Numbered from the stretch's first letter, positions 50,264 through 60,211 are shown. The stretch is DNA of 64,000 bases from JAICXG01 sp963801255 (GCA_963801255.1 CAWDEC010000008.1:62001-126000), one strand, 5' to 3'. The notes: a model not told the origin generated them from the letters alone. Translations and numbers: made by a program.

Positions 50264-52534
50264 TCACGTTTCAGCGGGCTTGTTTTGCTCTTCGACTACC
50301 GAAGGCGCGGCCGCCGTCGTCTCGGTCTTTGGCGCACTCGTATGGGGTACTTCAAACTGTCGTTTCTTCCAGGATTCGTGGCGCGCCTGGGTGGTTGAAC
50401 CTGTAACGAGCTTGAGCAGCATCGAAGCTCGACCCTTAATTTCCACCTCGTCACCAGCGACGTGATTCTGCGGTTGTTCAAAAAAACCCGCCTCTGATGC
50501 GGTGTCGAGGATCAATTGCCACGTGACCACCTCCTGCCCCGGCAAAACGAACTGAAGCGGCTCGTGGTGCGCATTGATCAGGAGAAGAAATGTCTCATCG
50601 CGGATCGGATCGCCTTGAAAGCTTTGCACATCAATCGTGTCGCCACTCAAGAGCATTCCGAGGCAGCGAACGAAAGGCGAATTCCATTCCGAATCAGTCA
50701 TCTCATTGCCACCAGGATTAAACCACATGACGTCGCGAATTTCGGAGCCGCGAATCCGCCGTCCTTGGAAGAATTTTGGACGCCGGAAGACCGGATGATC
50801 GCGCCGCAGTTGGATAAGGTGTCTGGTAAATTCGAGCAGGGCTTTCTGTTCGTCGTTGTGATTCCAGTCCAGCCAACTGAGCTCGTTGTCCTGGCAATAC
50901 GCGTTGTTATTTCCCGTTTGCGTGCGAGCCCATTCATCGCCGGCGGTGATCATTGGCACTCCTTGTGAAAGGAGAAGCGTGGTGAGGAAATTGCGACGCT
51001 GTTGGCGGCGCAGTTGATTGATCTCTGGGTCGTCAGTCGGGCCTTCGGCGCCATGATTCCAGGAATGATTATTGTTGTCGCCATCACGATTGTCTTCACC
51101 ATTGGCCTCATTATGCTTGTCGTTGTAGCTGACGAGATCGTTGAGCGTGAAGCCGTCATGCGCGGTGACAAAGTTGATGCTCGCGTAAGGCCGCCGGCCA
51201 CTGTGCTGATAGAGGTCGGGACTCCCTGTCAGGCGGTAAGCCAGCTCACCGATTTTGCCTTCGTCGCCTTTCCAAAAACTGCGCACGGTATCGCGGTATT
51301 TCCCATTCCATTCCGCCCACAGAACGGGAAAATTCCCGACCTGATAACCGCCTTCCCCGACATCCCACGGCTCGGCAATGAGCTTCACCTGCGAGATCAC
51401 CGGGTCTTGGTGAATGATTTCAAAGAAGGCGTGCAATTTGTTCACGCCGTGCATGTCGCGCGCAAGGGTCGAGGCGAGGTCGAAGCGGAAACCGTCGACG
51501 TGCATCTCCAGCACCCAATAACGCAGACTGTCCATGACCATCTGGAGGGTACGGGTATTAAGCAGGTTTAGGGTGTTCCCGGTGCCGGTGAAATCGAGAT
51601 AGAAGCGCGGATCCTCCGGCATAAGCCGGTAGTAGGCCCGATTGTCGATCCCGCGAAAGCTCAGCGTTGCGCCAAGATGGTTTCCTTCGCCGGTGTGGTT
51701 GTAGACCACATCGAGAATCACTTCGAGGCCGGCAGCGTGCAGGTTGCGCACCATCGACTTGAACTCGTTTACCTGACCGCCGATATCGCCACTGGAAGAA
51801 TATTTCGAGTCGGGCGCGAAGAAACCGATGGAGTTGTAGCCCCAATAGTTCGTTAGGCCACGATCGACCAGGGCCTTGTCGTTAATATGATGATGTACCG
51901 GAAGCAGCTCGACTGCAGTGACGCCCAAACCTTTCAAATACTCAATTGCCGGCGCGCTCCCGAGCCCGGCATAGGTGCCGCGTATCTCCTCTGGCACTGT
52001 TTGATTCAGTTTCGTAAAACCCTTGGTGTGTAACTCGTAAATGATCGAATGATGCAAGGGCGTGCGAGGCCTCCTGTCCTCCCCCCAGTCGAAGGAGTTA
52101 TCGATTACTACGGCTTTGGGAATCCCCCAGGCGTCGTCGCGAAAGTCCCGCGAAAGGTCCTGACCGTCGCCGCCCACGACATATCCAAACATTTCGTCCG
52201 CCCAATTGATTCGGCCTGAGATCGCTTTGGCATAGGGATCGATGAGCAACTTAGAGCTATTGAAGCGCAATCCGCGGTCCGGATCATACGGGCCAAAAAC
52301 GCGATACCCATAGAGCTGTCCCGGCCGCACATCCGGTAACATGAGATGCCAGACTTGATCGGTGTGTTCGGTCATGGGAATACGGATATTCTCCTGGCGA
52401 GCATCAGGAGAATCGAAAAGACAAAGATCGACCGACGCTGCCGCCTCGGAGAAAATGGCGAAATTCACACCATTTCCGAGCCAGGTGGCACCAAGAGGAT
52501 AAGGATAGCCAAGCCAAACTTTAACAGGAGTCAT
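50264..52534 (-). CDS. glgX: glycogen debranching enzyme (isoamylase type)
   Basis: 756 residues. An N-terminal CBM48 domain (YPLGATWLGNGVNFAIFSEA) precedes the GH13 barrel. The nucleophile Asp lies in HVDGFRFDLAS, the acid Glu in VKLIAEPWDVG and the third Asp region in FVTAHDGFTLNDLVSY. The C-terminal beta domain ends in a Thr/Ala/Pro-rich tail of about 40 residues. It hydrolyses alpha-1,6 branches of glycogen. No other glycogen gene is in the window. Confidence 0.93.
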   Translation of the reverse strand: MTPVKVWLGYPYPLGATWLGNGVNFAIFSEAAASVDLCLFDSPDARQENIRIPMTEHTDQVWHLMLPDVRPGQLYGYRVFGPYDPDRGLRFNSSKLLIDPYAKAISGRINWADEMFGYVVGGDGQDLSRDFRDDAWGIPKAVVIDNSFDWGEDRRPRTPLHHSIIYELHTKGFTKLNQTVPEEIRGTYAGLGSAPAIEYLKGLGVTAVELLPVHHHINDKALVDRGLTNYWGYNSIGFFAPDSKYSSSGDIGGQVNEFKSMVRNLHAAGLEVILDVVYNHTGEGNHLGATLSFRGIDNRAYYRLMPEDPRFYLDFTGTGNTLNLLNTRTLQMVMDSLRYWVLEMHVDGFRFDLASTLARDMHGVNKLHAFFEIIHQDPVISQVKLIAEPWDVGEGGYQVGNFPVLWAEWNGKYRDTVRSFWKGDEGKIGELAYRLTGSPDLYQHSGRRPYASINFVTAHDGFTLNDLVSYNDKHNEANGEDNRDGDNNNHSWNHGAEGPTDDPEINQLRRQQRRNFLTTLLLSQGVPMITAGDEWARTQTGNNNAYCQDNELSWLDWNHNDEQKALLEFTRHLIQLRRDHPVFRRPKFFQGRRIRGSEIRDVMWFNPGGNEMTDSEWNSPFVRCLGMLLSGDTIDVQSFQGDPIRDETFLLLINAHHEPLQFVLPGQEVVTWQLILDTASEAGFFEQPQNHVAGDEVEIKGRASMLLKLVTGSTTQARHESWKKRQFEVPHTSAPKTETTAAAPSVVEEQNKPAET

Positions 52535-52628
52535 AAAGCGAGAGTGTCTATCCCATTAGGAGAAGCGAAGGGCAAGGGATGGGAGACAAATTCCTCGCCA
52601 CACGCGAGCTTCGCACCGCACTGCCACC

Positions 52629-53369
52629 TCAGTTAGAGTCGGTATCCCAGTGATTGCCGTGCCGGCGTCCGCGAAAAAGTTGTTGCCACGTCGTAGTGCA
52701 GGCAACCGGTTTGCCATGGAGAAAGCCGGGCAGAAAGGTCAGTGTGTGAATCCGTTCCATAACTGCCTTCCCAAAGCCGGCGCCAGTCGGTGTTTCAAAA
52801 GCTACCTTGGAGTCGAGGACTTTGCCGGTGGCATCAGTCTCCAAAGAAATCGCAACTCTGCCAGAAAGCCAGGAGGCGTTTGGGTAGACGTAGTGCTGAG
52901 AGTTATCGTAAGGCGGAAAGACCTGTTGCGGAGCGATGAAATCATCGCCGTGCATGAAGTGTTTCTCGTCCTGGTTGAGGTAAATGCGGAGGTGAGGTTT
53001 TCCGTCGATCACGACAAAGACAATGGTTCCGTTAATAAGGCTATCAACAGGCTGCGACTTATAGATAGCGGGATAGAACGTAGCTCTCTCACCCTTCGTG
53101 ACAGCTTCGTCCGCAAGGCGCTCCGAATGCGGTGTTCCCATAAAGGTAAGCAGTCCATAGCCTTCGCCATGTTTTCCGACCAAGCAGTGAAATCTTACGA
53201 TGGCATCACCTTGCCCCTGTCGTAGCAGGCGTCCGATATCGATGAGATTGATTAACGAACGGGGACCGTTTGTGAAGAGCGCAGGGCGCATGGTAGCTGA
53301 CTCTTCCGCTCTAAGCGGGCCGAGCGAAATAAGGACGAATAGGAGGCTCAGGGACACGAATGACCGCAT
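52629..53369 (-). CDS. exported protein with TonB C-terminal-like domain
   Basis: 246 residues. A signal peptide (SLSLLFVLISLGPLRAEE) is cleaved near residue 21. The last 70 residues (GRVAISLETDATGKVLDSKV, FGKAVMERIHTLTFLPGF) resemble the TonB C-terminal fold, and residues 45-130 may be a second diverged copy (VRFHCLVGKHGEGYGLLTFM). There is no membrane anchor or Pro-rich linker, so it is not a working TonB energy transducer; it may be periplasmic and bind a partner. Confidence 0.6.
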   Translation of the reverse strand: MRSFVSLSLLFVLISLGPLRAEESATMRPALFTNGPRSLINLIDIGRLLRQGQGDAIVRFHCLVGKHGEGYGLLTFMGTPHSERLADEAVTKGERATFYPAIYKSQPVDSLINGTIVFVVIDGKPHLRIYLNQDEKHFMHGDDFIAPQQVFPPYDNSQHYVYPNASWLSGRVAISLETDATGKVLDSKVAFETPTGAGFGKAVMERIHTLTFLPGFLHGKPVACTTTWQQLFRGRRHGNHWDTDSN

Positions 53370-53501
53370 AACTCGATTAAAAGGTTTTTAGCGATCTAAC
53401 AAGTGCTTTAGATGGTCGGAGGAACAGGAAGTAAGTCTGGGTGTCTTAGGTACCTAACGGAATGCCTGGAGCTTATTGCGCGTTTACGGGAGGGGGGCGC
53501 G

Positions 53502-54872
53502 CTACTTCTTACCCTTGATCTCCAGCTTGCGATACAAGGTTGCCATGCTGATACCCAAAACGCCGGCAGCTTTTTCGCGGGAGCCTTTGAACTTCGCGAG
53601 AGTCGCTTCGATATATTCGCGTTCTTGTTCCTGGATGAATTCGTCGAGAGACTTACCTACCTGCATGGCGGCACGCGATTTCTTGGCTGCATCTTCATTA
53701 GCATGTTCTATGATTTGGGGCGGAAGATCGTGCGACATAATCATGTCGTTTTCGCAAAGGGCGCAGGCGCGCTCAATCGCATTTTCCAGCTCACGCACAT
53801 TGCCGGGATAGTCGTAGCGGCCGAGGAGTTCGACCGCTTGCGGATCGATCTTTTTGGGCTTGCCGCCAGTCAGGTTTGCCTGCTTTTGCAAAAAATGATT
53901 TACCAGCAGCGGAACGTCGTCGAGCCGGTCGCGTAATGGCGGCATCTCGACCGGAATGACGGCCAGCCGGTAATAGAGGTCTTCGCGGAAGCTGCCGTCG
54001 TGGATTTTTGGCTGCAACGGCTGATTCGTCGCGCCGACGACGCGCACATTGACCGGAACGCTCTTGTTGTCCCCGACCCGTCGCACTTCGCGCTCCTGCA
54101 AAACGCGAAGGAGCTTGGTTTGCAGCGAGGTCGCCATGGAGTTGATCTCATCGAGGAAGATGGTGCCGAGGTTGGCTTCCTCGAATAAGCCGCGCTTGTC
54201 GGCCACCGCGCCGGTAAAGGCGCCTTTTTTGTGCCCAAACAATTCCGACTCGAGGAGATTCTCAGGCAGGGCGCTGCAGTTGATCGCCACAAACGGGTGA
54301 TGCTGCCGATTGCTGTTGAAATGCAGCCCGCGCGCGACCAGCTCCTTGCCAGTGCCGCTTTCACCCAGGATGAGAACTGTGCTGTCGGTGTCAGCGACTT
54401 TATTAATGAGATTGTAAACATCCTGCATCTTGCGGCTGGAGCCGATGATGTTTTCAAACTTATATTTGTTCTTCAGCTCCTTGCGAAGGTAGGTGTTTTC
54501 CTGACGCGCAGATTGAAACTCGAGCGCGCGCTGGATCGTCATTTGCAGCTCGTCGATTTTGAAGGGCTTGGGGACGTAGCCGTGCGCCCCCATTTTCATG
54601 GCTTCGATCGCTGTATCGACCGAAGCATAGGCGGTGATCAAAATGACGAGTGTCTGCTTGTGGTTTTCCTTCACGTGCCGCAGAACGTCGAACCCACTCA
54701 TCGATTCCATCTTCACGTCGGTGATGACGATGTTTGGATCGATCGTCTCCATCTGCTCTACGGCCTTGGCAGCGGAGCTGAAGGGGAAAACTTGATGCCC
54801 TTTCTCGCGGCACAGGGTAACAATGACTTCCACCATTGCAGGCTCGTCGTCGATGATGATGATCTTGGCCAT
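53502..54872 (-). CDS. NtrC-family sigma-54-dependent response regulator
   Basis: 456 residues. The receiver has an intact acidic pocket (IIIIDDEPAM) and phosphoacceptor Asp in IVITDVKMESMSG, with the conserved Lys in YVPKPF. The AAA+ domain has GESGTGKE, the sigma-54-contacting loop GAFTGA, and FLDEINSM as Walker B. A Fis-type helix-turn-helix ends the protein (GSREKAAGVLGISMATLYRKLE). It activates sigma-54 promoters after phosphorylation. No partner histidine kinase is in the window. Monocistronic or led by the amidohydrolase gene 63 bp upstream. Confidence 0.95.
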   Translation of the reverse strand: MAKIIIIDDEPAMVEVIVTLCREKGHQVFPFSSAAKAVEQMETIDPNIVITDVKMESMSGFDVLRHVKENHKQTLVILITAYASVDTAIEAMKMGAHGYVPKPFKIDELQMTIQRALEFQSARQENTYLRKELKNKYKFENIIGSSRKMQDVYNLINKVADTDSTVLILGESGTGKELVARGLHFNSNRQHHPFVAINCSALPENLLESELFGHKKGAFTGAVADKRGLFEEANLGTIFLDEINSMATSLQTKLLRVLQEREVRRVGDNKSVPVNVRVVGATNQPLQPKIHDGSFREDLYYRLAVIPVEMPPLRDRLDDVPLLVNHFLQKQANLTGGKPKKIDPQAVELLGRYDYPGNVRELENAIERACALCENDMIMSHDLPPQIIEHANEDAAKKSRAAMQVGKSLDEFIQEQEREYIEATLAKFKGSREKAAGVLGISMATLYRKLEIKGKK

Positions 54873-54935
54873 ATTCTCAGGGCGGAGAATATTTCAGGAA
54901 TGAGAAAAGGAAAGCCAATTATGAGAACGGCGCGG

Positions 54936-56162
54936 CTAGTTAGGGGCTGTTGCCAGGCGACCAGCCACCATGATCGAAGGCACCGCTTGGTCCCAGGCAA
55001 TGATTTTCTCGAAAAGGTCACCGGGTTGGCTCGCGATCGGAAGGGCGACTAAGTCGGCCTGAAGCCCGGGCTCAATTTTTCCGAAGTTTCGTTCCTGGCC
55101 CAACGCCCGTGCCCCGTTAATTGTCGCCATCTCCAAAATCTGCCTTGGCGTGAGCCACGAGTGCGCGTTACACACGGTTTGCATCTCTGCGAAAAGACTT
55201 AGCGAGGAATTGCTCGCGAGACTGTCTGTCCCAAGGGCGATATTAAAGCCAAGCTTGCGCAGCCGACGAAGCGGGAAGGGTGAATGATCAAAGTAGCGGC
55301 CGCTTCGCGGGCAATGCGCAATGTGAAAGCGGGGCGCGTCCTCCAGCCGGCCAAAATCTTCTTCGGCGAGTTCGTTCGAATGAACAACGATCCAGCGTTC
55401 GTCGAGAATGTTCATATCGATCATCAGAGCGAGCGGCGTTTTGCCCTTGCTGCAATCCTCCATAGGTCGGCCGAGGCTGCGCAGGAGGTCGAATAAGGCT
55501 CCGCCCCCGTCGCGGAACATTTCCATTTCTTCCCGCGACTCTGCCAGATGTATCGTAATCGATAGATTGCGCCCGCGCGCGGCCAGCGCCGCCGCCCGCA
55601 ACAATCGCGACGAAGCCGTATAAGGCGCGTGCGGGCTCAAGCCAAAACCACCCCGCCAATTCTCCTTGCCTCGAAAGGTGGCAAACGCGTCGTCGATCAT
55701 TTTGTCGATCGAGCGCCCAGGCTGAACGTCGATTAGTTCCGCAAACCACCAGATGCGTGACAAAGGAGCAGGTATGCGCTGGAGAAGATGTGGCAGCGAT
55801 TCGACGTTTGCGATCGTCGTCGTGCCCCAGCGCTCGGCCTCGGCAAGACCGTCTGCAATTGATTGCAGATAATCATCATCTGACAGCTGCCGACGCAGCT
55901 GATTGATTTGTCGAATCCAATCTGCGAAGGAGCGTTGCGGCGCGATCATCCCGCAAAGCGAAGTAAAGTCGAGATGGCAATGCGCGTTGATTAATCCGGG
56001 CAGGAGAACGACTTCGCCGAGATCGTGCAGCTCACCACCGCGCGCTTTGACTTCGTCGAATGGCCCGACTGCGGCGATTCGATCCCCCTCGATCGCGACT
56101 GCGCCATTGTCGATTGGCGGTCCGGCCATCGTGACGACGGTATGCGCGCGAAAGGTGGGCAT
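54936..56162 (-). CDS. amidohydrolase, aminofutalosine/SAH deaminase-like
   Basis: 408 residues. The metal-binding NAHCHLDFT (HxH), GLSPHAPYT, ITIHLAESREE and LGTDSLASN are the signatures of the TRZ/ATZ/MtaD branch of amidohydrolases, which deaminate purine-like or s-triazine substrates. SFADWIRQINQLRR resembles proteins that deaminate 6-amino-6-deoxyfutalosine in the menaquinone pathway. That assignment is a guess, since no mqn gene is adjacent. It follows the DR2241-like gene by 30 bp. Confidence 0.8.
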   Translation of the reverse strand: MPTFRAHTVVTMAGPPIDNGAVAIEGDRIAAVGPFDEVKARGGELHDLGEVVLLPGLINAHCHLDFTSLCGMIAPQRSFADWIRQINQLRRQLSDDDYLQSIADGLAEAERWGTTTIANVESLPHLLQRIPAPLSRIWWFAELIDVQPGRSIDKMIDDAFATFRGKENWRGGFGLSPHAPYTASSRLLRAAALAARGRNLSITIHLAESREEMEMFRDGGGALFDLLRSLGRPMEDCSKGKTPLALMIDMNILDERWIVVHSNELAEEDFGRLEDAPRFHIAHCPRSGRYFDHSPFPLRRLRKLGFNIALGTDSLASNSSLSLFAEMQTVCNAHSWLTPRQILEMATINGARALGQERNFGKIEPGLQADLVALPIASQPGDLFEKIIAWDQAVPSIMVAGRLATAPN

Positions 56163-56192
56163 GGTTTGAAGCGTTGAAAGGGTGAGATTCCC

Positions 56193-56867
56193 TTATCGCG
56201 TCAACCTTATTGATTCAATCCTGCTACGTACCGTCTCGCGGATGCCAGCGACGAGAAGATTGCATGCTTCCTGGCAAAGCAGCGGTATCACGTTTTCGCC
56301 CCGGCCCGTTTGATCAAGCGGCGCAATGAACTTATCGAGCGGCAAACGCAGCGACGGTCGCGCGCCGCTGGCGTCGCGTGGCCAGAGGATGGTGCGCAAA
56401 CAGCCTGGTGTGCCACCGTGCGATCGGCAAAATCGGCCGACCAATACATCGATTTCCTGATCGGAAATTTTCGACGCGATCTTGTACATGCCGCTTTGGC
56501 GGGTAAGCGTTTCTCGCAAAGGCGTTGTTGTTAGCCGATTTGCTTCCCAGGCGAAGAGCGCGGCCAGCCGGCCCGGATAAAAAAGCTCAAGCGCCAGGCG
56601 CAACTCAGAAAGGTCCTTCAATTCCAGCTTCCAGCCATGACGCAGGGTTGGTGTAGTCTTGAGCGGTCGATAATTTCCGCCGTCATCGAATTTCGCAAGT
56701 TCGGCGGCATCGTTAGGCGAGGAGAAGACTTCGAGATCGAGACGCGCTCCGTCCTCATAGTGGAACAGGGCAAAGCCTTCGCCGACCTTCTTTATCTCGA
56801 TTTGACCTATGCCAGCGGCACCGGCCGCCAGCCAATCCGACAGCACCCGCTCAATGCGCGGGAGCAT
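56193..56867 (-). CDS. DR2241-like iron-sulfur domain protein, partner of CbiX
   Basis: 224 residues. Four cysteines in GRFCRSHGGTPGCLRTILW and PLLCQEACNLLVAG match the 4Fe-4S domain found at the C-terminus of Deinococcus DR2241-type CbiX proteins. The N-terminal 110 residues (YEDGARLDLEVFSSPNDAAE, LRLALELFYPGRLAALFAWE) match the companion domain. In those proteins this part is fused to the chelatase; here it is a separate gene, two genes downstream of cbiX. It overlaps the GAF gene by 17 nt, so the three are one operon. Confidence 0.7.
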   Translation of the reverse strand: MLPRIERVLSDWLAAGAAGIGQIEIKKVGEGFALFHYEDGARLDLEVFSSPNDAAELAKFDDGGNYRPLKTTPTLRHGWKLELKDLSELRLALELFYPGRLAALFAWEANRLTTTPLRETLTRQSGMYKIASKISDQEIDVLVGRFCRSHGGTPGCLRTILWPRDASGARPSLRLPLDKFIAPLDQTGRGENVIPLLCQEACNLLVAGIRETVRSRIESIRLTR

Positions 56868-57378
56868 TCGTCTTCTTCGGCTTCTTTGATCCGTTCTTGG
56901 CCGTGCCGTTTTTGTTTGTGCACAGTCCGCGCGCCATTACCACGGCAACATGCTCAAGAAAGTCTCGATCGTCCTCCGTAAAGGCGTCACGTTTCTCGCT
57001 ATCAACATCAATCACCCCTACGACCTGTCCGGACGATTCGCTCTTGATCGGCACGACGATCTCTGAATTCGTGGTCCAAAACGCCGGCAGCCAGCGCGCG
57101 TCCTTCGAGACATCGCCGACGATGAGCGTTTCGCCCGTTTCCGCGACTGCGCCGCAAAGCCCCTGGCTTTTCGGAAATCGTGGATAGGCGGGCGGCTCGT
57201 TGCCGGTACTGGCGGCAATGACAAATTCGCCCCGCTCAATTTTGTAAATGCCGATCCAGCGATAGGCGCGTTCCTTTTGCACCATTTCGGCTGCAGTCTT
57301 GAGCGTTCCGGGCGCCTTCGGGGCTGCAAGCAGAAAAGCCGCAAGATCCTGAAACAGCTTGGTCGAATTTATTTTCAC
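56851..57378 (-). CDS. GAF domain protein
   Basis: 175 residues from a GTG at 57378 (KINSTKLFQDLAAFLL); longer frames would run into cbiX. The GAF domain spans about 35-150 (RWIGIYKIERGEFVIAASTG, GLCGAVAETGETLIVGDVS, SEIVVPIKSESSGQVVGVID). It resembles free methionine-R-sulfoxide reductase but lacks two of that enzyme's three cysteines, so it is more likely a ligand sensor. A Lys/Asn-rich tail ends it. Its placement between cbiX and the iron-sulfur partner gene suggests regulation of tetrapyrrole metal insertion. Confidence 0.75.
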   Translation of the reverse strand: MKINSTKLFQDLAAFLLAAPKAPGTLKTAAEMVQKERAYRWIGIYKIERGEFVIAASTGNEPPAYPRFPKSQGLCGAVAETGETLIVGDVSKDARWLPAFWTTNSEIVVPIKSESSGQVVGVIDVDSEKRDAFTEDDRDFLEHVAVVMARGLCTNKNGTAKNGSKKPKKTNAPAH

Positions 57379-57397
57379 GCAGAGCCTAAGACAACCT

Positions 57398-58231
57398 TTA
57401 CGAAATTGAGCGGAGATCAAGCGCGGCGCGATCGAAAGCTGCAGTTTGCTGAAGGATGATCTCGGCAAAGGCCGGCTCTGTTCCAATAGCGCTGGCGTAG
57501 TAAAGGTGCCGCCCATGAAGCTCGTGCGGATTGCGGCGGAAGATTCCGCGGTGGCTCGCGGCCGCTGTGGGTTCCGGCTCGATTCCGAGTAAAACCGGAA
57601 TGTCCTGATAGCTGTGTAAACCATCGGAAATAAAAAAGGGCACGACGACCACGTTTGGAGTTGTCGTCACATTCAACCAGTCGGAAATGAGCGGCGGCTC
57701 TTCCATATAAGCATTTTGGACGAGGGCGTAGTGGCCAAGCCTGGCGATCTTTTCCACCTCGCGTTTGGCCGCGATCGCGCTGTTATCGTTCAAGGCGGTT
57801 CCGTGTCCGACGATCAACAACGTGGTTTCCGCGTCGGGCGCGCCCGGCGCAACTTCGCGCGCCCGGCGCAACAGCAGGTTCGTAACTGCCGAATGGTTTC
57901 CAACCGGTTCGCAGTAATTCCATACCTGACCGGTTGCTCGCGTCGTTAGGCGACCATCCAGTTGCAACTCTCGAGGGATGACGGTCTGGGTGAAATACCC
58001 TTCGCTGATAAAATTTGGCACCACGTAAACTTGGCGGATGTCCGGGTCGTCGAAGAACAGCAACGCGTCGCGCAAACTCGGCTCTTCTTTCCAAAAACTG
58101 CAAGCTACCTCGCGAAACAAGTGTTGACCCCGAATCGCCGCCGCTTGCGCCAGGCTAGGGACGCTCGAGTCGGGATTGACGGTCGAGCCGTGGCCGACAA
58201 TAAGAAGCGCAGCATCGGGTCGCGGTGACAT
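57398..58231 (-). CDS. cbiX: sirohydrochlorin chelatase, CbiX type
   Basis: 277 residues with two CbiX half-domains. Each starts LLIVGHG (residues 9 and about 137) with the metal-binding His, and each has a YVVPNFISEGYF or VVVPFFISDGLH segment. It inserts cobalt, or possibly iron, into sirohydrochlorin for cobalamin or siroheme synthesis. It heads a three-gene minus-strand unit with the GAF and DR2241-like proteins. No other tetrapyrrole gene is present in the window. Confidence 0.85.
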   Translation of the reverse strand: MSPRPDAALLIVGHGSTVNPDSSVPSLAQAAAIRGQHLFREVACSFWKEEPSLRDALLFFDDPDIRQVYVVPNFISEGYFTQTVIPRELQLDGRLTTRATGQVWNYCEPVGNHSAVTNLLLRRAREVAPGAPDAETTLLIVGHGTALNDNSAIAAKREVEKIARLGHYALVQNAYMEEPPLISDWLNVTTTPNVVVVPFFISDGLHSYQDIPVLLGIEPEPTAAASHRGIFRRNPHELHGRHLYYASAIGTEPAFAEIILQQTAAFDRAALDLRSIS

Positions 58232-58282
58232 CTTCCGAAGTTATTCGTTGAGACGCTACTCGTTGAATGGCGCTGCGGTCAG

Positions 58283-60211
58283 TCAATCCGAGGGTTCGTC
58301 TTCCTCTTTCGATTTTTCCGATTTTTCTTCATCGCCTCTTTCACCGTAGACCTGCCGGAGAATGGAGCCAATCATGGGTGCGGCAGCTGAGCCTCCATGG
58401 ACTTTGCTGCCAACGTCGCCTTCATAGAGTGCGGCAAAAGCATATTGTGGGTGATCCGCCGGGACAAAGCCCGCGAACCATGCCGCGGTGCGTTCCTTTT
58501 CTTTTGGACCCCATTGTGCGGTACCCGTTTTCCCGGCGACGGAAACTTTATCCAAGCTCGCCTGGTGCGCTGTGCCAGCCGGCGCGTTGACTGCGTCCAC
58601 CATGGCTTTGTGCAGTTGTTCCATCGCCACCGATGACGCATCGATCGTTTTCTTCGCCCGCACTGAGTAGGCAGCGACGATTTCGTTTCCGACCGTCTGC
58701 ACCTGCTCGACGAGACGCGTTTGATAGAACGTTCCGCCATTGGCCACGATTGCCATGGCCTGCGCCATTTGCAGCGGGGTGGCGAGCAGGTCGCCCTGGC
58801 CAATCGACATATTGGCGATGTCGCCGTTCAGGATTTTGCGGCCGTGGGTGGCCTTCATGTATTCGTTGTTCGGCAAACGACCTTCTGCTTCCCCGCGCAA
58901 TGGGACGCCGCATTTGGCGCCGAAGCCGAGCTTGGTCGCCCACTCCAGAATCGGCTCGGCACCCGTCTCAATGCCGACCTGATAAAACCACGTGTCGCAC
59001 GATTCGGTCAGCGCCTGCACAAAATTGAGCGAACCGCGATCGCTGTGCTTCCAATTGTGGAAGGTCACATTGCCAACATCCATCGCCGGCACGCACTCGT
59101 ATTGGTCTTGAGGGTTGATCGTCCCGCTCTCAAAAGCGGCCAATCCGACGGCGACCTTAAAAGTCGATCCAGGCGGATAGGCCGAACGGTATGCGCGCGG
59201 CAAAAGCGGAATATTCGGGTCAGTCTGCAGCTTCTTGAAGTCCGCCGCTGAGATGGAAGGAATGAATTCGTTAGGGTCAAAGGTTGGCCATGAAGCGAGC
59301 GCAAGAATGTCGCCATTGCTTGGATCCAGGATCACAATCGCGCCACGTTTGGCGCGAGCAGCCAACGCTTTCTCCGCCATCTCCTGCAAGTGGAGGTCGA
59401 GCGTCGTGACGACGTTATAGCCCGGGACTGGCGGCTCAACGATCCGCTCGGAAGTCTTGTGACCTTCGCGGTCAAAAGTGACTTTGAATTTTCCGTGTCG
59501 GCCGGTGAGCATGCCGTTGAAGGTTTGCTCCAATCCTTCGCGCCCCTCGGTTTCCGGCCAAAGCACCTGGCCGTTTTGGACGATCCCATCAGCATTGCGA
59601 CTCGTCCGGCCGGTATAGCCAATGACCGCGCCCGCGGCGCTCTTATTCGGATAGAAACGCAGGTAAATCGGCTTGAGAGAGAGACCCGTCGGAAGATCCG
59701 ACTTAAGCGCGCTTTGCTCGGAGTCGCTCAGAACCTGTGCGATCTCGAAGGGGAGAAAGCCGCGGTTGTGATAATGTTTGGCGATTGCCGCATCGGAAAT
59801 GTTGAGCTTGCGATCGAGAAGCTTTTCCGCCACGCGGATCCGTTGTCGCGCATATTCGATCGCCTTAGCATCGGAAAAATCGAGCGGACTGGGGAAGTCA
59901 ACCGTCAGGTTGTAGCTCAGCTTGTTTTGCGCAAGGGGAACGCCGTTACGATCGCTGATTTGTCCGCGCGGCGCGGGGATATCAAGAACGTAGGTGCGGG
60001 CAAGCTTCTGCGTTTCCCAGGTCGGCTGAATCATCTCCTCCGCCGGCGTGGGGGTCGGCGTCGACGGTTCCTGAGCCGTGACCATGACCGGCGAAAGCAA
60101 AAGCGCCAAAAAGCGCCAACACCAAAAAGCCCGGACTTTGGGCAGGAGTATTAATCTCAAACGTCTTCGTATCCCAGTTACCCGCAATAATTCACGGTCT
60201 AAATTTCTCAA
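58283..60211 (-). CDS. mrdA: penicillin-binding protein 2
   Basis: 642 residues. An N-terminal membrane anchor (FWCWRFLALLLSPVMVTA) is followed by the dimerisation domain starting APRGQISDRNGVPLAQN. The transpeptidase has the nucleophile motif STFK (YPPGSTFKVAVG), the SxD motif ESCDTWFY and KTG (VAGKTGTAQWG). It crosslinks side-wall peptidoglycan with the RodA glycosyltransferase, which is not in the window. The C-terminus is a charged Lys/Glu/Asp tail. The start overlaps the uvrC stop by 4 nt. Confidence 0.93.
   Translation of the reverse strand: MRNLDRELLRVTGIRRRLRLILLPKVRAFWCWRFLALLLSPVMVTAQEPSTPTPTPAEEMIQPTWETQKLARTYVLDIPAPRGQISDRNGVPLAQNKLSYNLTVDFPSPLDFSDAKAIEYARQRIRVAEKLLDRKLNISDAAIAKHYHNRGFLPFEIAQVLSDSEQSALKSDLPTGLSLKPIYLRFYPNKSAAGAVIGYTGRTSRNADGIVQNGQVLWPETEGREGLEQTFNGMLTGRHGKFKVTFDREGHKTSERIVEPPVPGYNVVTTLDLHLQEMAEKALAARAKRGAIVILDPSNGDILALASWPTFDPNEFIPSISAADFKKLQTDPNIPLLPRAYRSAYPPGSTFKVAVGLAAFESGTINPQDQYECVPAMDVGNVTFHNWKHSDRGSLNFVQALTESCDTWFYQVGIETGAEPILEWATKLGFGAKCGVPLRGEAEGRLPNNEYMKATHGRKILNGDIANMSIGQGDLLATPLQMAQAMAIVANGGTFYQTRLVEQVQTVGNEIVAAYSVRAKKTIDASSVAMEQLHKAMVDAVNAPAGTAHQASLDKVSVAGKTGTAQWGPKEKERTAAWFAGFVPADHPQYAFAALYEGDVGSKVHGGSAAAPMIGSILRQVYGERGDEEKSEKSKEEDEPSD

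Noticed and set aside
54231..55052. 273-codon plus-strand frame opposite the NtrC-type regulator
   Set aside because: Antisense to intact AAA+ and receiver motifs; no independent features.
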